Assembly (NCBI GenBank): GCA_965247355.1
Contig: OZ252011.1
Location: forward strand, 2,294,001 to 2,358,000
Source: RHLJ01 sp965247355
GTDB taxonomy: Bacteria > Bacteroidota > Rhodothermia > Balneolales > Balneolaceae
DNA length: 64,000 nt
Reading direction: 5' to 3'
Shown: one piece after another, positions 23,729-33,147 of the stretch
Layout of the letters: each line of letters begins with the position of its first letter
How positions within the stretch are numbered: position 1 is the stretch's first letter
Notes under the pieces: generated by a model
The model's database searches: none
What the model was told of the DNA's origin: nothing
The model's input: the letters and a program-made list of their open reading frames with translations, nothing else
Translations under genes and position numbers: made by a program

Positions 23729-26700
23729 TCATTTTATAAGCAACATTCTTTGAGTAAGTACTTGGTTAGCTACTTCAAGTCTGTAGAAATATACCCCGCT
23801 TGAGAGTTCTCCCGCATTCCAGTTTATCACATGGCTACCTGCTGAACGAACTTCATCTGCTAAGGTTGAAACTTTCCTTCCTAACATATCAAAAACAGAC
23901 AATTTAATTCTTGATTGTTCGGGAAGCTGAAAGGTAATATGCGTAGAGGGGTTGAATGGATTAGGGTAATTTTGTAGTAATCTAATTTCAGATGGAATAA
24001 CGTCTTGATCTTCAGTGGAAACCAATATACTGTTGGCAGATCCGGGTGTGCCTCCGGGAATTGAAGAGGCAATCCAGTTTGAACCTAACGCATTATCCAT
24101 GGTAGCATCTTTAAGTTCTAATGTAAAACCTGTTCCGTCAGCATTAGCATCCCATGGAGATTCATCAAGATACTGTAGAGAATCTACCAGAATACCTGCA
24201 TTGTCATATAATCTAACCTGATCACCTCCACCACCTAAATTAAATCCGAGTTCACCATAAAGATCAGATTCTAACTGATAAACAGAGTTAAACTCCTCTA
24301 AATCCGAAGCAACAATCAGAAAGGTACCTGCAGAAATTTCTGTTCCATTCACAAACGTAAACTCATGTGTATTATCATCATCTTTGATAGTCCATCCACT
24401 TAAATCAATTTCATAATCAGCTGAATTATAAAGCTCAATCCAGTCACCTGATTCATTTTCTTCAGAATCGTTATACATAATCTCATTTATAACAATATCT
24501 GTTATTTCTCCATCTACTGGCTCAAAGTTCGCTATATATTCGGATCCGGTATCTCCATCAATTGTATGTTCTGTAGAATTAGACCCGCCACTCCATCCAG
24601 TAAATTTATACCCCCTTTTGGGAATGGCAGTTACCGGAATTGAAAACTCTCTGAAATATTTACCTTCCCACGGATAAGAATCTGGTATCACCCTGTTTAC
24701 TTTCACTATACCCTGGTTTTCATCTGAAGTATTTACGGTAATAGTGGAGGTTGGAAGTAAATCATACTGACCCATTAAGTAGGTCTGCATATTTCCAGTC
24801 CTTTCAAATGCAAAGTTTTTAAGCAACTCAACCTGCGCTTCCCAACTCTCAACTGACACCCCCCATTTTTCTACATGTCTTGGAATCTCTAATTCAATTT
24901 TTGAGGAAAGTGAGTCCACCACATGGTGTACGAAATCAGTCGAAAAGGAAGTATTCATTAAATCTGACATTCGATTAACAAATTTTTCTACAAACACCGG
25001 ACTTTCATTCATTTTTCTGAATATAAAGGTAGACCAGGGCGGGTTTGGCCAGACAGGACCAACAGGATCTAAAGCAAACTCTAACGTATTATGATCTACG
25101 TGCCCTCCATAAGACAATCCAAAACCAAAGTCAGTATCATACAGAATCCAACGCCATTTTCCATTGATCCTTCTATCTCTCCAGAATTTGATATTATTTC
25201 CAGGCCAGTCTGTATTTGCATAATAAATTTGGGCTGTCATATAATCGATATAGTTATCGATGTCTATCATATTCTCTAATTCTTGATATTCAACCATATT
25301 TGACATATCCGCTGAGCCCAGAGCTGAGATAAATTCATTGTATGAATCAGCACTTCCATGGATTAACCAACCTTCACCTTCCAGAAGATCTATCTCATCA
25401 GAATCTGCATTACTATTAGATTGGATGAAATGCTCATTAATTTTCTCTCTTATGTTATGTATACCCCAGTATTCTCCATTTAAATATAAAACAGCTGGCC
25501 TGAATGCCTGATAATCTAAATCAGCATCTTCTACTAGGGTTTTCATCAAACCATCTCTAAACATCGAATGGCCTTGCGAAGTGAAGTCATTCCCTGAATT
25601 TCGTAACACAAATGCCTGAAAGGTATCAATATCTTTCTCATCAAAGAGCTTGTAGTTCAGTTCTGAGTTCCCATACTCTCCTCTAAAAAAAATTGATAAG
25701 GACTTTGCTGGGTTTGTTCGGCTACATCCCCCAAAAATTTTAGCGCCTGCCCCGGAATTAAATGCTAAGCTGCCATCAGTCTCATATAGTTCTATATTTA
25801 TGGGGATTTCCCAATCCTGATTCCAGTTTCTTGGTCCGGTACAATTCCCTTCAATACCATTGGTACCTTCTACATAAATTCCCGATTGGTCGCTCCAAAG
25901 GTTATCCGGATGTGTACTTAGAGAAACTATTGGTAAGTCATGTTCTTCCCCGATCAGGTAGGTTTGAGTAATCACATTACTGGGTAGACTACCCGACTCA
26001 ATGGCGATAAATTTATATGTTGTTGTGGAAGAAACTGTTCTGGGGTTCACTCCAAAGACTTCAGAATTTTCAGTGGGTGCACTCCCATCAGTAGTAAAAT
26101 GAACGATACTCCCCGACGATGTTCCATTAATTGAAAGCTCGATGCTAGCCGGATATGCACCACCGTTCAAGTTAATTTCAGGGTCAGCTAGTCTACTTGT
26201 AAATCCTTCTGTATTGTTTAGCCCCAAAGGAGTAGGAGATTGAAAAATATAGAATACATTTTCATCAGCTTCCGATCGACCATACGATTCATCCGGTTTT
26301 AAAAATGGAAAGGTTATTTCATTGACTAATACAGAATCAGGATCTGAAAGAATAATTGTTTCACCCTCAGAGCTGAGTTTAAAATTCAGATGTGGATACG
26401 ATAATCCTGAAGATTCAATCGTAATTTCTTCAGCAATACCTCGTGAGTTTGGTGGCTGTTCACTTCTTGAAAGGCTAAGAAATGGAATCAACGACATATC
26501 TGAAGATTGTGCATTGGTATTATGAACCTGTATCGCAAGCACATTTTCTCCATCAACGAGAAGGTCTTTAAACTCACCTAATTCAATGGCAGGAAGCTCT
26601 TCTCCTCTTACCAGCCAAGGATCAGAAATAAAATCTGTTGTACCTGCATCAAACGGTAAAGGGGAGTCCCCTGTCACATTGAAACGCGATATTTCCTGAC

Positions 26701-27316
26701 CATTAAGGTACGCTACATAACCATCATCAAAGTCAATATGAAGAAGCATGTCATTTATAAGTGATGCATCTTCGACTGAAAATGTGGTTCTTGTAAACAC
26801 AGAAATAGTACCATTTGGTACCACCGTCTCATCATCATTATCCCCATAACCAAAACCAAAAGTGCCATCTTGCCATCCAGTGTCGTTAAATCCTAAGTCA
26901 ATCCAGGAAGATGATACTGAAGAAGTGGGAATAATATATTTTGCTGCATCACCCTGCCGAACTACCGTTTCCCAAAACTTTGGTTCGTTATCAGAGTCAC
27001 TGCCCCGGTCTTTATCACTTGCAAAGAGCAGGTAATATTCATTCGCGTCAAGTTCTACATCGGGCAAAACATATTTAAAAGGATCTTCTATGTCATCAGA
27101 GATTCCATATCCTTGAAGGTTTATTGTATTACCTGAAGAATTATAGATTTCGATCCAATCGGGATAATCACCGTCTTCATCAGTAATGCCCTTACTGTTA
27201 GAAGCTACGACTTCGTTGATTACAATCTGTGCTTTAATTTCCTCTGCTTTTAAAAATAAAAGCACAAAAAAAAGCGCTACCAGGTTTGGTAGGTTTAATG
27301 CTGATCTGTATTTCAT
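23729..27316 (-). CDS. giant secreted CotH-kinase-like protein with lamin-tail domains and T9SS sorting domain
   Basis: 1195 residues. A signal peptide is followed by a lamin-tail domain (IVINEVVASNSKG, 30-110), a beta-sandwich (about 130-240), a chitobiase-C-like repeat near 380-450 (SIVHFTTDGSAPTENSEVFG) and a CotH-like kinase domain (about 460-790) with NTDWPGNN and WILYDTDFGF near residue 725. Then come an InlB/Listeria-type repeat (YKFTGWSGGSN, about 865-935), a second lamin-tail domain (IVINEIMYNDSEENESGDWI, about 940-1060) and a T9SS sorting domain from about 1114 (RLLQNYPNPFNPSTHITFQL). CotH domains phosphorylate spore-coat protein in Bacillus; the target here is unknown. An exported surface protein is the safe call. 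Confidence 0.9.
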   Translation of the reverse strand: MKYRSALNLPNLVALFFVLLFLKAEEIKAQIVINEVVASNSKGITDEDGDYPDWIEIYNSSGNTINLQGYGISDDIEDPFKYVLPDVELDANEYYLLFASDKDRGSDSDNEPKFWETVVRQGDAAKYIIPTSSVSSSWIDLGFNDTGWQDGTFGFGYGDNDDETVVPNGTISVFTRTTFSVEDASLINDMLLHIDFDDGYVAYLNGQEISRFNVTGDSPLPFDAGTTDFISDPWLVRGEELPAIELGEFKDLLVDGENVLAIQVHNTNAQSSDMSLIPFLSLSRSEQPPNSRGIAEEITIESSGLSYPHLNFKLSSEGETIILSDPDSVLVNEITFPFLKPDESYGRSEADENVFYIFQSPTPLGLNNTEGFTSRLADPEINLNGGAYPASIELSINGTSSGSIVHFTTDGSAPTENSEVFGVNPRTVSSTTTYKFIAIESGSLPSNVITQTYLIGEEHDLPIVSLSTHPDNLWSDQSGIYVEGTNGIEGNCTGPRNWNQDWEIPINIELYETDGSLAFNSGAGAKIFGGCSRTNPAKSLSIFFRGEYGNSELNYKLFDEKDIDTFQAFVLRNSGNDFTSQGHSMFRDGLMKTLVEDADLDYQAFRPAVLYLNGEYWGIHNIREKINEHFIQSNSNADSDEIDLLEGEGWLIHGSADSYNEFISALGSADMSNMVEYQELENMIDIDNYIDYMTAQIYYANTDWPGNNIKFWRDRRINGKWRWILYDTDFGFGLSYGGHVDHNTLEFALDPVGPVWPNPPWSTFIFRKMNESPVFVEKFVNRMSDLMNTSFSTDFVHHVVDSLSSKIELEIPRHVEKWGVSVESWEAQVELLKNFAFERTGNMQTYLMGQYDLLPTSTITVNTSDENQGIVKVNRVIPDSYPWEGKYFREFSIPVTAIPKRGYKFTGWSGGSNSTEHTIDGDTGSEYIANFEPVDGEITDIVINEIMYNDSEENESGDWIELYNSADYEIDLSGWTIKDDDNTHEFTFVNGTEISAGTFLIVASDLEEFNSVYQLESDLYGELGFNLGGGGDQVRLYDNAGILVDSLQYLDESPWDANADGTGFTLELKDATMDNALGSNWIASSIPGGTPGSANSILVSTEDQDVIPSEIRLLQNYPNPFNPSTHITFQLPEQSRIKLSVFDMLGRKVSTLADEVRSAGSHVINWNAGELSSGVYFYRLEVANQVLTQRMLLIK

Positions 27317-27424
27317 AAAATTCTACTCTGCTGCGTTAGGCACGAAGCCATCAAAATATACTATTTCAAACGAAATACGAAGGTGAAAGATTTTCCCACT
27401 CCCTTTCTAAAATCAGAACTAATT

Positions 27425-28045
27425 TTAAAATTTAGGTGAAGATGTCAGCAAATGTTTAAACTCTTTCTTGAATTTTTTCACTTTTGGCGCAATTACATAA
27501 GAGCAGTACCCGGCATTAGGGTTATTCTCGAAATAATTTTGATGATAGTTTTCTGCTACATAATAATTTGTAAGTGGTTCAATTGTAGTGACTATTGGAT
27601 CTTCCCAAAGACCTGAAGCATCCGTTTCTTTGAGTGATTTCTCTGCTATCGCTTTTTGCTTTTCGTTATGGTAGAAAATTACAGAGCGGTACATTGGCCC
27701 TACGTCATTTCCCTGACGATTCAAGGTAGTTGGGTTATGAGTATGCCAGAGTACGGTAAGTAATTCTTCATAGGAAATCACTTCCGGGTCGAAATGAATT
27801 CGGGCAACTTCCACATGTCCGGTTCTACCGGTTGTAACTTCACGATAGCTAGGATTCTCTACATGACCTCCGGAATATCCTGATTCTACGTGTTCAATTC
27901 CTTCCACTAATTCATAAATGGCTTCAACACACCAAAAACATCCTGCGCCAAAGGTAGCTTGCTCTAGTTTCTTATTCATTTCCTGTGCAAAACTTAAAGA
28001 TGTAAGACTTAAAAAAAATCCTGTTAAAATAATTTTTCTAAACAT
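27425..28045 (-). CDS. msrA: peptide-methionine (S)-S-oxide reductase, exported
   Basis: Reduces oxidised methionine in proteins. The catalytic motif GAGCFWCVEAIY has Cys36; other family blocks are SGYSGGHVENPSYREV, TGRTGHVEVARIHFDP and NYHQNYFENNP near the C-terminus. 206 residues including a signal peptide (about 1-20, FFLSLTSLSFAQ), so it acts in the periplasm. No MsrB domain is fused and none is nearby. A perfect 18-base palindrome at 28064-28081 lies just upstream. Confidence 0.95.
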   Translation of the reverse strand: MFRKIILTGFFLSLTSLSFAQEMNKKLEQATFGAGCFWCVEAIYELVEGIEHVESGYSGGHVENPSYREVTTGRTGHVEVARIHFDPEVISYEELLTVLWHTHNPTTLNRQGNDVGPMYRSVIFYHNEKQKAIAEKSLKETDASGLWEDPIVTTIEPLTNYYVAENYHQNYFENNPNAGYCSYVIAPKVKKFKKEFKHLLTSSPKF

Positions 28046-28063
28046 AGTAATTGATTTCTTTCT

Positions 28064-28081
28064 GTTTTTTGATCAAAAAAC
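28064..28081. promoter_or_regulatory. perfect palindrome upstream of msrA
   Basis: GTTTTTTGATCAAAAAAC, perfect over 18 bases, 19 bases before the msrA start. A regulator site is possible. A transcript hairpin or chance in AT-rich DNA is also possible. Confidence 0.35.
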
Positions 28082-28155
28082 GAATTTTATCACTATCGAG
28101 TATCACAGAAAGATAACATCTTTTGGCCGCAATACATTTCATGCCTAAGCAAATG

Positions 28156-30540
28156 TCACTCTTGCTTTACCATTTTTATAAAGGTATTACTTTCTCTGAA
28201 GGTAATGTTCAACTCGTTGGAAGCTTTCCTCACCGGGAACCTGGTATTACCGTATTGTAACCAGAATAAATTATCACGATCTCCATCTTCCGGGTTTTCA
28301 TCTATAATTCCCTGCTCATCCCCATTTATGAACCACTCATAATTAAATTCTTCAATGATATTTCCAGCACAATCAGTAGCTTGAAATAGTACAGTTCCAT
28401 CCTCATTAAAAGTTGCCAGCTGGTGTGCTTCTGAAAATTCAATGTATACCGGATCGTTTAAAGTAAAAGGGTCAAAAGCGATTAGTTCGAAGGGATTCTG
28501 TGTTTCTCTTTGTGAACACTCCGGGACTCCACCTGAGAAAGGAGAGTTTTGATAACTACCAACATAAAATTTCCATTCTCCAACTATATCCGATTCAAGC
28601 AATGGTACGTTATACATATCAAAAATAAGTGTCTCTTCATCAGAACCCTGACTATTATTTACCCGATATACTACACTATCAAAGCCTGCAAATTCAGGAT
28701 CCGGAGTAAATTTATATGATCCTTGTGGGCCGCTATAAAACTCAAACTCACCAAATGATGGTGGAATTAATACTTCATATCCCCCTGCATTCGGTATTTC
28801 CAGTTTGTCATAAATGGGTTTATAAAATAGCTCACCGGTGAATGAATTATACACTTTATTACCACGCCTCCATTTTATATCACCTTCTGCTACAGGGAGC
28901 TCATCAGCTAGCGTATTAATAGTTACATCGGTTTCACCAAATGTAGTTTGTCCATCTATCTGCCTTAGGTACTTATCACGCCATTTAATAGTAAATGGTT
29001 GGTCAGTAGATTCATATTTGCTTAGGTATTCAAAAGCTAAATAACCTTCATCTGTAACGGAATAATTAAAAGTACCCGCTTCAGGTTCCGGATCGCAACA
29101 AGTCGGCCTGACATGCTCAACAAAAATTGTATCATATAATGTTTGATTTGTAGCAGCATCAAAAGTGATTTCTTCAGGAAAGCGATAATCCGGAATCCTT
29201 AAAATGGCCTCTACATGTTCTTGCAAAAGAATTCTTTCATCAGGATATTCTGCATAAAGGTTAAAAAGAAAAACGTAGTCTTCATCTCTGAGTGGGTCAG
29301 GGTCTTTTCCAAAAGTCCAACTCAAAGTAATTAACGAGTCTGTGAATTCATGCTCGTATTCCCTAATCGGGTATCTATAATTTCCCCTGGTAGGAGTACT
29401 TTGTACGCTCACTGAAAAACCAATTAAATCACTTCCTAAATCAAACGGGCGGTTTAAGTCTAATTCACTTTCATCAGGTACATTGCCTAAACTTATCGGA
29501 ACATATTCCTGTACATCATCTAATAATTTTTGGAACTCATCCAGTAGTGTTTTGAACCCTTTATCAAGCGAATAACCCCGGTCGTAACGAAATGTTCGCT
29601 TATCAAATTCATTGAAAATAATGGCGTCATTACTAGTTTTGCTCAATGGGTTTAAAATAGATAGTTCAGGAACAACACAAAGATCTATAAAAGACCAGGT
29701 CATATCCCAAAGAATTTTCAAGTCTTGATGTAGTAATGCTACTGAGAAAGTACCTGCAATAATCCCTACCAGCGGGTTCGCCAGAGCTGTCACATAGGTT
29801 GCCGATCCAAGTACTACCGCTAATTTTACTGTTTCTCTGATTTTATCCCAGTAAACTGTTTTTGCATCTGGACAATTAAGGGGATCAACAGATATAATTT
29901 TTGATTTATTTTGACTACGCGCATCAACTATTTGATTGATAATACTTGCTAATAATTGCTGATCATCAGATGATAATTCGTCTAATCTGTCAAGTTGCTC
30001 CTGAAGTCGATTTCTGACAGCGCTTAAAGAGTCGTAAAATTCAGGTTCAATGGACTCAGACAAAATATTATCAATTTCGTTGATCACTTCAGAACTTACG
30101 TTCTTTATATAATTATCCGGTTCGGCTATAATTTCATATTCATCTATATTAATCGTGAGGATACTTTCGGAACCAATCGAATCAAACTTTATAGCATAGC
30201 TATCTGGCGGAAGCTCTCTTACCAGATACAATAGGTATTGACCTCCAAGGCTATCGGTAAAACTTGCCATTTCAAAAGAGACAGAATCATTTCCAATAAA
30301 GTTATATACCTCTTCTGTAAGCACTGTGTTAGAAACTTTGAACTGAATCAATTCTCCCGGTTGATATGCCGCCTGTTCTGAACTGAAGCTCACAACAATT
30401 GGATCGGGATCATTGACAGGGGGATCACCACCGTCATCGGGTATATTGATAGAGATTGGATTGGAGTCTTTTCCACAAGAAATACACACAAATCCAATTA
30501 AAAAAATCCAGCTAAGGATCTTTATATTTTTCTTAATCAT
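28156..30540 (-). CDS. large lipoprotein of unknown function
   Basis: 794 residues. The signal peptide ends in FVCISCGKD with lipobox cysteine 22. The N-terminal part (about 45-130) is Ig-like (VVSFSSEQAAYQPGELIQFK). A helical stretch follows (130-220), then one strongly hydrophobic segment near 235-270 (TYVTALANPLVGIIAGTF). Further on is a long beta-rich region with a cadherin-like unit (FTPDPEFAGFDSVVYRV) and a lipocalin-like C-terminal domain beginning DIVGEWKFYVGSY. I do not recognise a family. It diverges from the GH43-like lipoprotein and shares a repeated 9-base motif with it upstream. Confidence 0.7.
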   Translation of the reverse strand: MIKKNIKILSWIFLIGFVCISCGKDSNPISINIPDDGGDPPVNDPDPIVVSFSSEQAAYQPGELIQFKVSNTVLTEEVYNFIGNDSVSFEMASFTDSLGGQYLLYLVRELPPDSYAIKFDSIGSESILTINIDEYEIIAEPDNYIKNVSSEVINEIDNILSESIEPEFYDSLSAVRNRLQEQLDRLDELSSDDQQLLASIINQIVDARSQNKSKIISVDPLNCPDAKTVYWDKIRETVKLAVVLGSATYVTALANPLVGIIAGTFSVALLHQDLKILWDMTWSFIDLCVVPELSILNPLSKTSNDAIIFNEFDKRTFRYDRGYSLDKGFKTLLDEFQKLLDDVQEYVPISLGNVPDESELDLNRPFDLGSDLIGFSVSVQSTPTRGNYRYPIREYEHEFTDSLITLSWTFGKDPDPLRDEDYVFLFNLYAEYPDERILLQEHVEAILRIPDYRFPEEITFDAATNQTLYDTIFVEHVRPTCCDPEPEAGTFNYSVTDEGYLAFEYLSKYESTDQPFTIKWRDKYLRQIDGQTTFGETDVTINTLADELPVAEGDIKWRRGNKVYNSFTGELFYKPIYDKLEIPNAGGYEVLIPPSFGEFEFYSGPQGSYKFTPDPEFAGFDSVVYRVNNSQGSDEETLIFDMYNVPLLESDIVGEWKFYVGSYQNSPFSGGVPECSQRETQNPFELIAFDPFTLNDPVYIEFSEAHQLATFNEDGTVLFQATDCAGNIIEEFNYEWFINGDEQGIIDENPEDGDRDNLFWLQYGNTRFPVRKASNELNITFRESNTFIKMVKQE

Positions 30541-30835
30541 ATTTAAAATAACTACACTAAATAATTTTAAATAAATTATGAAAAAAGCCTGTCTTCTGAA
30601 AAGCTAGCTTTTAAATCCGTGTTTCCGCAAGTAGGTTATGCCTTTGTATTTTTCGTTTATAATCAGACCTATCTAAAGCGAGTAACTGATTTAAATATAG
30701 ATAATTTGAAAAATAGTTCTTCTGGTTTACCTTCCCTCTTGATAATTGATTTAGTGTATAATCTACACTAAAAAAAGTCTTTCTTAACAGAGTTTCTTTG
30801 AAGTAACTACCTGAAATTTCGAATAATAGATCAAA
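30541..30835. other. divergent intergenic region with operator-like repeats
   Basis: About 295 bases between divergent lipoprotein genes. TACACTAAA occurs at 30553-30561 and again as one arm of the inverted repeat at 30750-30772. No gene is visible. Confidence 0.5.
30750..30772. promoter_or_regulatory. inverted-repeat operator candidate
   Basis: TTTAGTGTA-N5-TACACTAAA, both 9-base arms perfect, centred about 75 bases upstream of the GH43-like gene. No T run follows on either strand, so it is more likely a protein-binding site than a terminator. Confidence 0.6.
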
Positions 30836-32944
30836 ATGAAGAAAATATTGGCTGTTTTAAATAAGTCACAAATAGTGTTGGTCACCTTAATTGTGTTTTC
30901 GATGGCTAGCTGTGAATCAAGTACTGACAAAAATGAATTAAAAGTAGACCCGGAAACTGGAATGTATGTCCATAATGGTGCCGGGAATCCTTACTTACCT
31001 TTGTGGGAGCACCTACCCGATGGAGAGCCTCGGGTATTTGAAGATCCTGATAACCCCGGGAAATATCGTGTATACATTATTGGTTCACATGATGTAAGAG
31101 TTCGGGATTACTGTGGACCGGATATCAGAGCATGGTCTGCTCCCGTTGAGGATTTATCTAAGTGGCGAGATGAAGGCTCAATTTTTACATACCAGGTTAA
31201 TGGACAATGGGATGTAATGTTCGCTCCTGACCTTGTAGAAGTGAAGAAAAAAGACGGCACCAAAGAATACTATTTGTACCCACACAGTCGAGGCTGGGGC
31301 AGGGAGGCCATGGTTGCTAAAGGCAGTCGCCCGGATGGCCCATTTGAAATTCTAAACCTTAATGAAGAAGGAACCAGAACTATTGAAGGTAGTATCATGG
31401 GATTCGACCCGGCAGTGTATATTGAATATATCACAGATCCCGAAGATCCCGATTATGAGATAGGTTTCAGAGCTTACGGTTACTGGGGTTTCCGTCATTC
31501 ACTTGCTGCTGAATTGGATCAGAGTACTATGTATTCTATTCGCCCGGGAACAGAAGTCATTGATCGGTTTATTCCAGCCAGTAATAGTTACGGAGACATC
31601 AGAGACCCGGAAGGCACTGAATATCCTTACGTGTACGAGGGGCAAGATTTGAACGCATTTAACTTTTTTGAAGCCGCATCTATCCGAAAAATTGGCAACA
31701 AATATGTATGGGTGTATAGCGGGTATTCAGGACCTGATTACGGACTTGGCAGCACCAACTCTGCATTGCGTTATGCTTATGGTGATTCTCCATTGGGACC
31801 CTGGAAAAGTGGTGGCGTGCTGGTTGATTCCCGAGCTGTAGTACCAAATGAAGATGGTTCATCACTTCAAACCTCCTACGCCGGACATAACACTCATGGA
31901 AGTATAGAGTTGATTAATGATCAGTGGTATGCATTCTATCACCGGGCACCAAGAGGGTTCGGTAATGCTCGTCAGCCAATGGTTGCGCCTGTTACTATTG
32001 AATGGGATGAGGCGTCCGTTGAAGATGGTGGTAAAGTATCTATCAGAGCATATGATCCTTATGCGGAAGACAACATCTGGACTGCAAAAGACAGCCAGGG
32101 AAATGAATATAAAGGAGCTGAAGTAACTTCTGAAGGATTTCATATCTACGGACTCGATCCTTATCAATATTACTCTGCTGGATATGCATCATACCTCTCT
32201 GATATTGGTTTACAATCAGATACCTGGGATATTTGGGATAATAACATGCCCGTTACAGGTATTCAGAATGGTAATATTATAGGGTATAAGTATTTTGGTT
32301 TTGGAGGACTTTCAGAAAACAAAAAAGGATTGAAAGCTTTTGAGGGAACTCAGCCTGGTAATAATACAGCATTCAATCTTTACCTAACTCCCAAAACAAC
32401 CGAAGAATTTAAAGTAAATGTTTGGTTGGATGGTCCATGGGATAACGATACCTGGAACGGCACAAAGATTGGTGAAATAACGGTACCAGCAAATGCTACT
32501 CAGGAAACAGCCAGGTTTACAATCGACGTATCAGATGCTGTGGATAATTTGGGTGAAAAACATGCTATTTTTCTTGTAGCTGAAGGAATTGACAATACAG
32601 AACTATTCGATCTCATTGGGCTTGGTTTCAGTTCAAACGATAAGAGTATTGAACGACCAGTTCCACCTTCAGTTGGCATTATGGTTAACGGCGAGGAAAT
32701 TGAATTACCAGATTATCCAGTCCGATCGAATAGTGAAAATGGTATTGTTGGGTATGATCTTTATGAAACTACGTATAGTATTCCATCTGATAATGTGGGA
32801 ATACCCGAAGTATCTGCCACGGCAAATAGTTCAGATGTAAAAGTGATAGTTACTCAGGCATCATCTGAGTCAGGAACCGCCATAGTAGAATTCGATTATC
32901 AGGGAGTAGTAAAAACATATAAGGTGGTTTTTGCTTCCGAATAA
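30836..32944 (+). CDS. lipoprotein with GH43-like five-bladed propeller and C-terminal beta domains
   Basis: 702 residues; the signal peptide ends at the lipobox cysteine in VFSMASCESS. Residues 40-400 have the repeating pattern of GH43/GH117-like beta-propeller glycosidases: GEPRVFEDPDNPGKYRVYII, DIRAWSAPVEDLSKW, DVMFAPDLVEVK, FFEAASIRKIGNKYVWVYSG and YAGHNTHGSIELINDQWYAF. Acidic residues in FEDPD, MFAPDL and FFEAASI suit the Asp/Asp/Glu triad of such enzymes. The C-terminal 290 residues look like two beta-sandwich modules. A sugar-polymer substrate is likely but cannot be named. The divergent upstream inverted repeat suggests regulated expression. Confidence 0.75.
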   Translation: MKKILAVLNKSQIVLVTLIVFSMASCESSTDKNELKVDPETGMYVHNGAGNPYLPLWEHLPDGEPRVFEDPDNPGKYRVYIIGSHDVRVRDYCGPDIRAWSAPVEDLSKWRDEGSIFTYQVNGQWDVMFAPDLVEVKKKDGTKEYYLYPHSRGWGREAMVAKGSRPDGPFEILNLNEEGTRTIEGSIMGFDPAVYIEYITDPEDPDYEIGFRAYGYWGFRHSLAAELDQSTMYSIRPGTEVIDRFIPASNSYGDIRDPEGTEYPYVYEGQDLNAFNFFEAASIRKIGNKYVWVYSGYSGPDYGLGSTNSALRYAYGDSPLGPWKSGGVLVDSRAVVPNEDGSSLQTSYAGHNTHGSIELINDQWYAFYHRAPRGFGNARQPMVAPVTIEWDEASVEDGGKVSIRAYDPYAEDNIWTAKDSQGNEYKGAEVTSEGFHIYGLDPYQYYSAGYASYLSDIGLQSDTWDIWDNNMPVTGIQNGNIIGYKYFGFGGLSENKKGLKAFEGTQPGNNTAFNLYLTPKTTEEFKVNVWLDGPWDNDTWNGTKIGEITVPANATQETARFTIDVSDAVDNLGEKHAIFLVAEGIDNTELFDLIGLGFSSNDKSIERPVPPSVGIMVNGEEIELPDYPVRSNSENGIVGYDLYETTYSIPSDNVGIPEVSATANSSDVKVIVTQASSESGTAIVEFDYQGVVKTYKVVFASE

Positions 32945-32979
32945 CTAATTAGACTAATACCACTCTGATTATAGTGCAT

Positions 32980-33015
32980 AAAAAAACCCGATTTCTCAAA
33001 GAAACCAGGCTTTTT
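32980..33015. terminator. terminator between GH43-like gene and tRNA-Leu, usable both ways
   Basis: CCCGATTTC (32987-32995) and GAAACCAGG (33001-33009) pair over 9 positions with two wobbles. T5 follows on the plus strand, and T7 follows on the minus strand (after tRNA-Leu). Confidence 0.7.
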
Positions 33016-33021
33016 AAAGTG

Positions 33022-33105
33022 TGCTCACGAATGGAGTCGAACCATCACGACCGTTAGGTCACACGCCCCTCAAGCGTGCGCGTCTACCAATTCCGCCACG
33101 TGAGC
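33022..33105 (-). tRNA. tRNA-Leu (anticodon GAG)
   Basis: Acceptor stem GCTCACG (33105-33099) pairs with CGTGAGC (33029-33023), and the discriminator base is A at 33022. The D-arm GCGGAATTGGTAGACGC and the anticodon stem CACGC/GCGTG enclose the loop TTGAGGG, giving anticodon GAG at 33071-33069. A long class II variable arm and the T-loop GGTTCGACTCC follow. CCA is not encoded. Length is 84. Its upstream flank and 5' half are duplicated at 33411-33482. Confidence 0.95.
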
Positions 33106-33117
33106 AAGAATGGGTTG

Positions 33118-33125
33118 CAAAGATA
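33118..33125 (-). promoter_or_regulatory. -7 box of tRNA-Leu
   Basis: TATCTTTG on the minus strand is an exact TAnnTTTG match 13 bases before the mature 5' end. The same box is conserved in the duplicated copy at 33467-33474. Confidence 0.55.
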
Positions 33126-33147
33126 GCTTTCTCATAAATAAAAAGCA

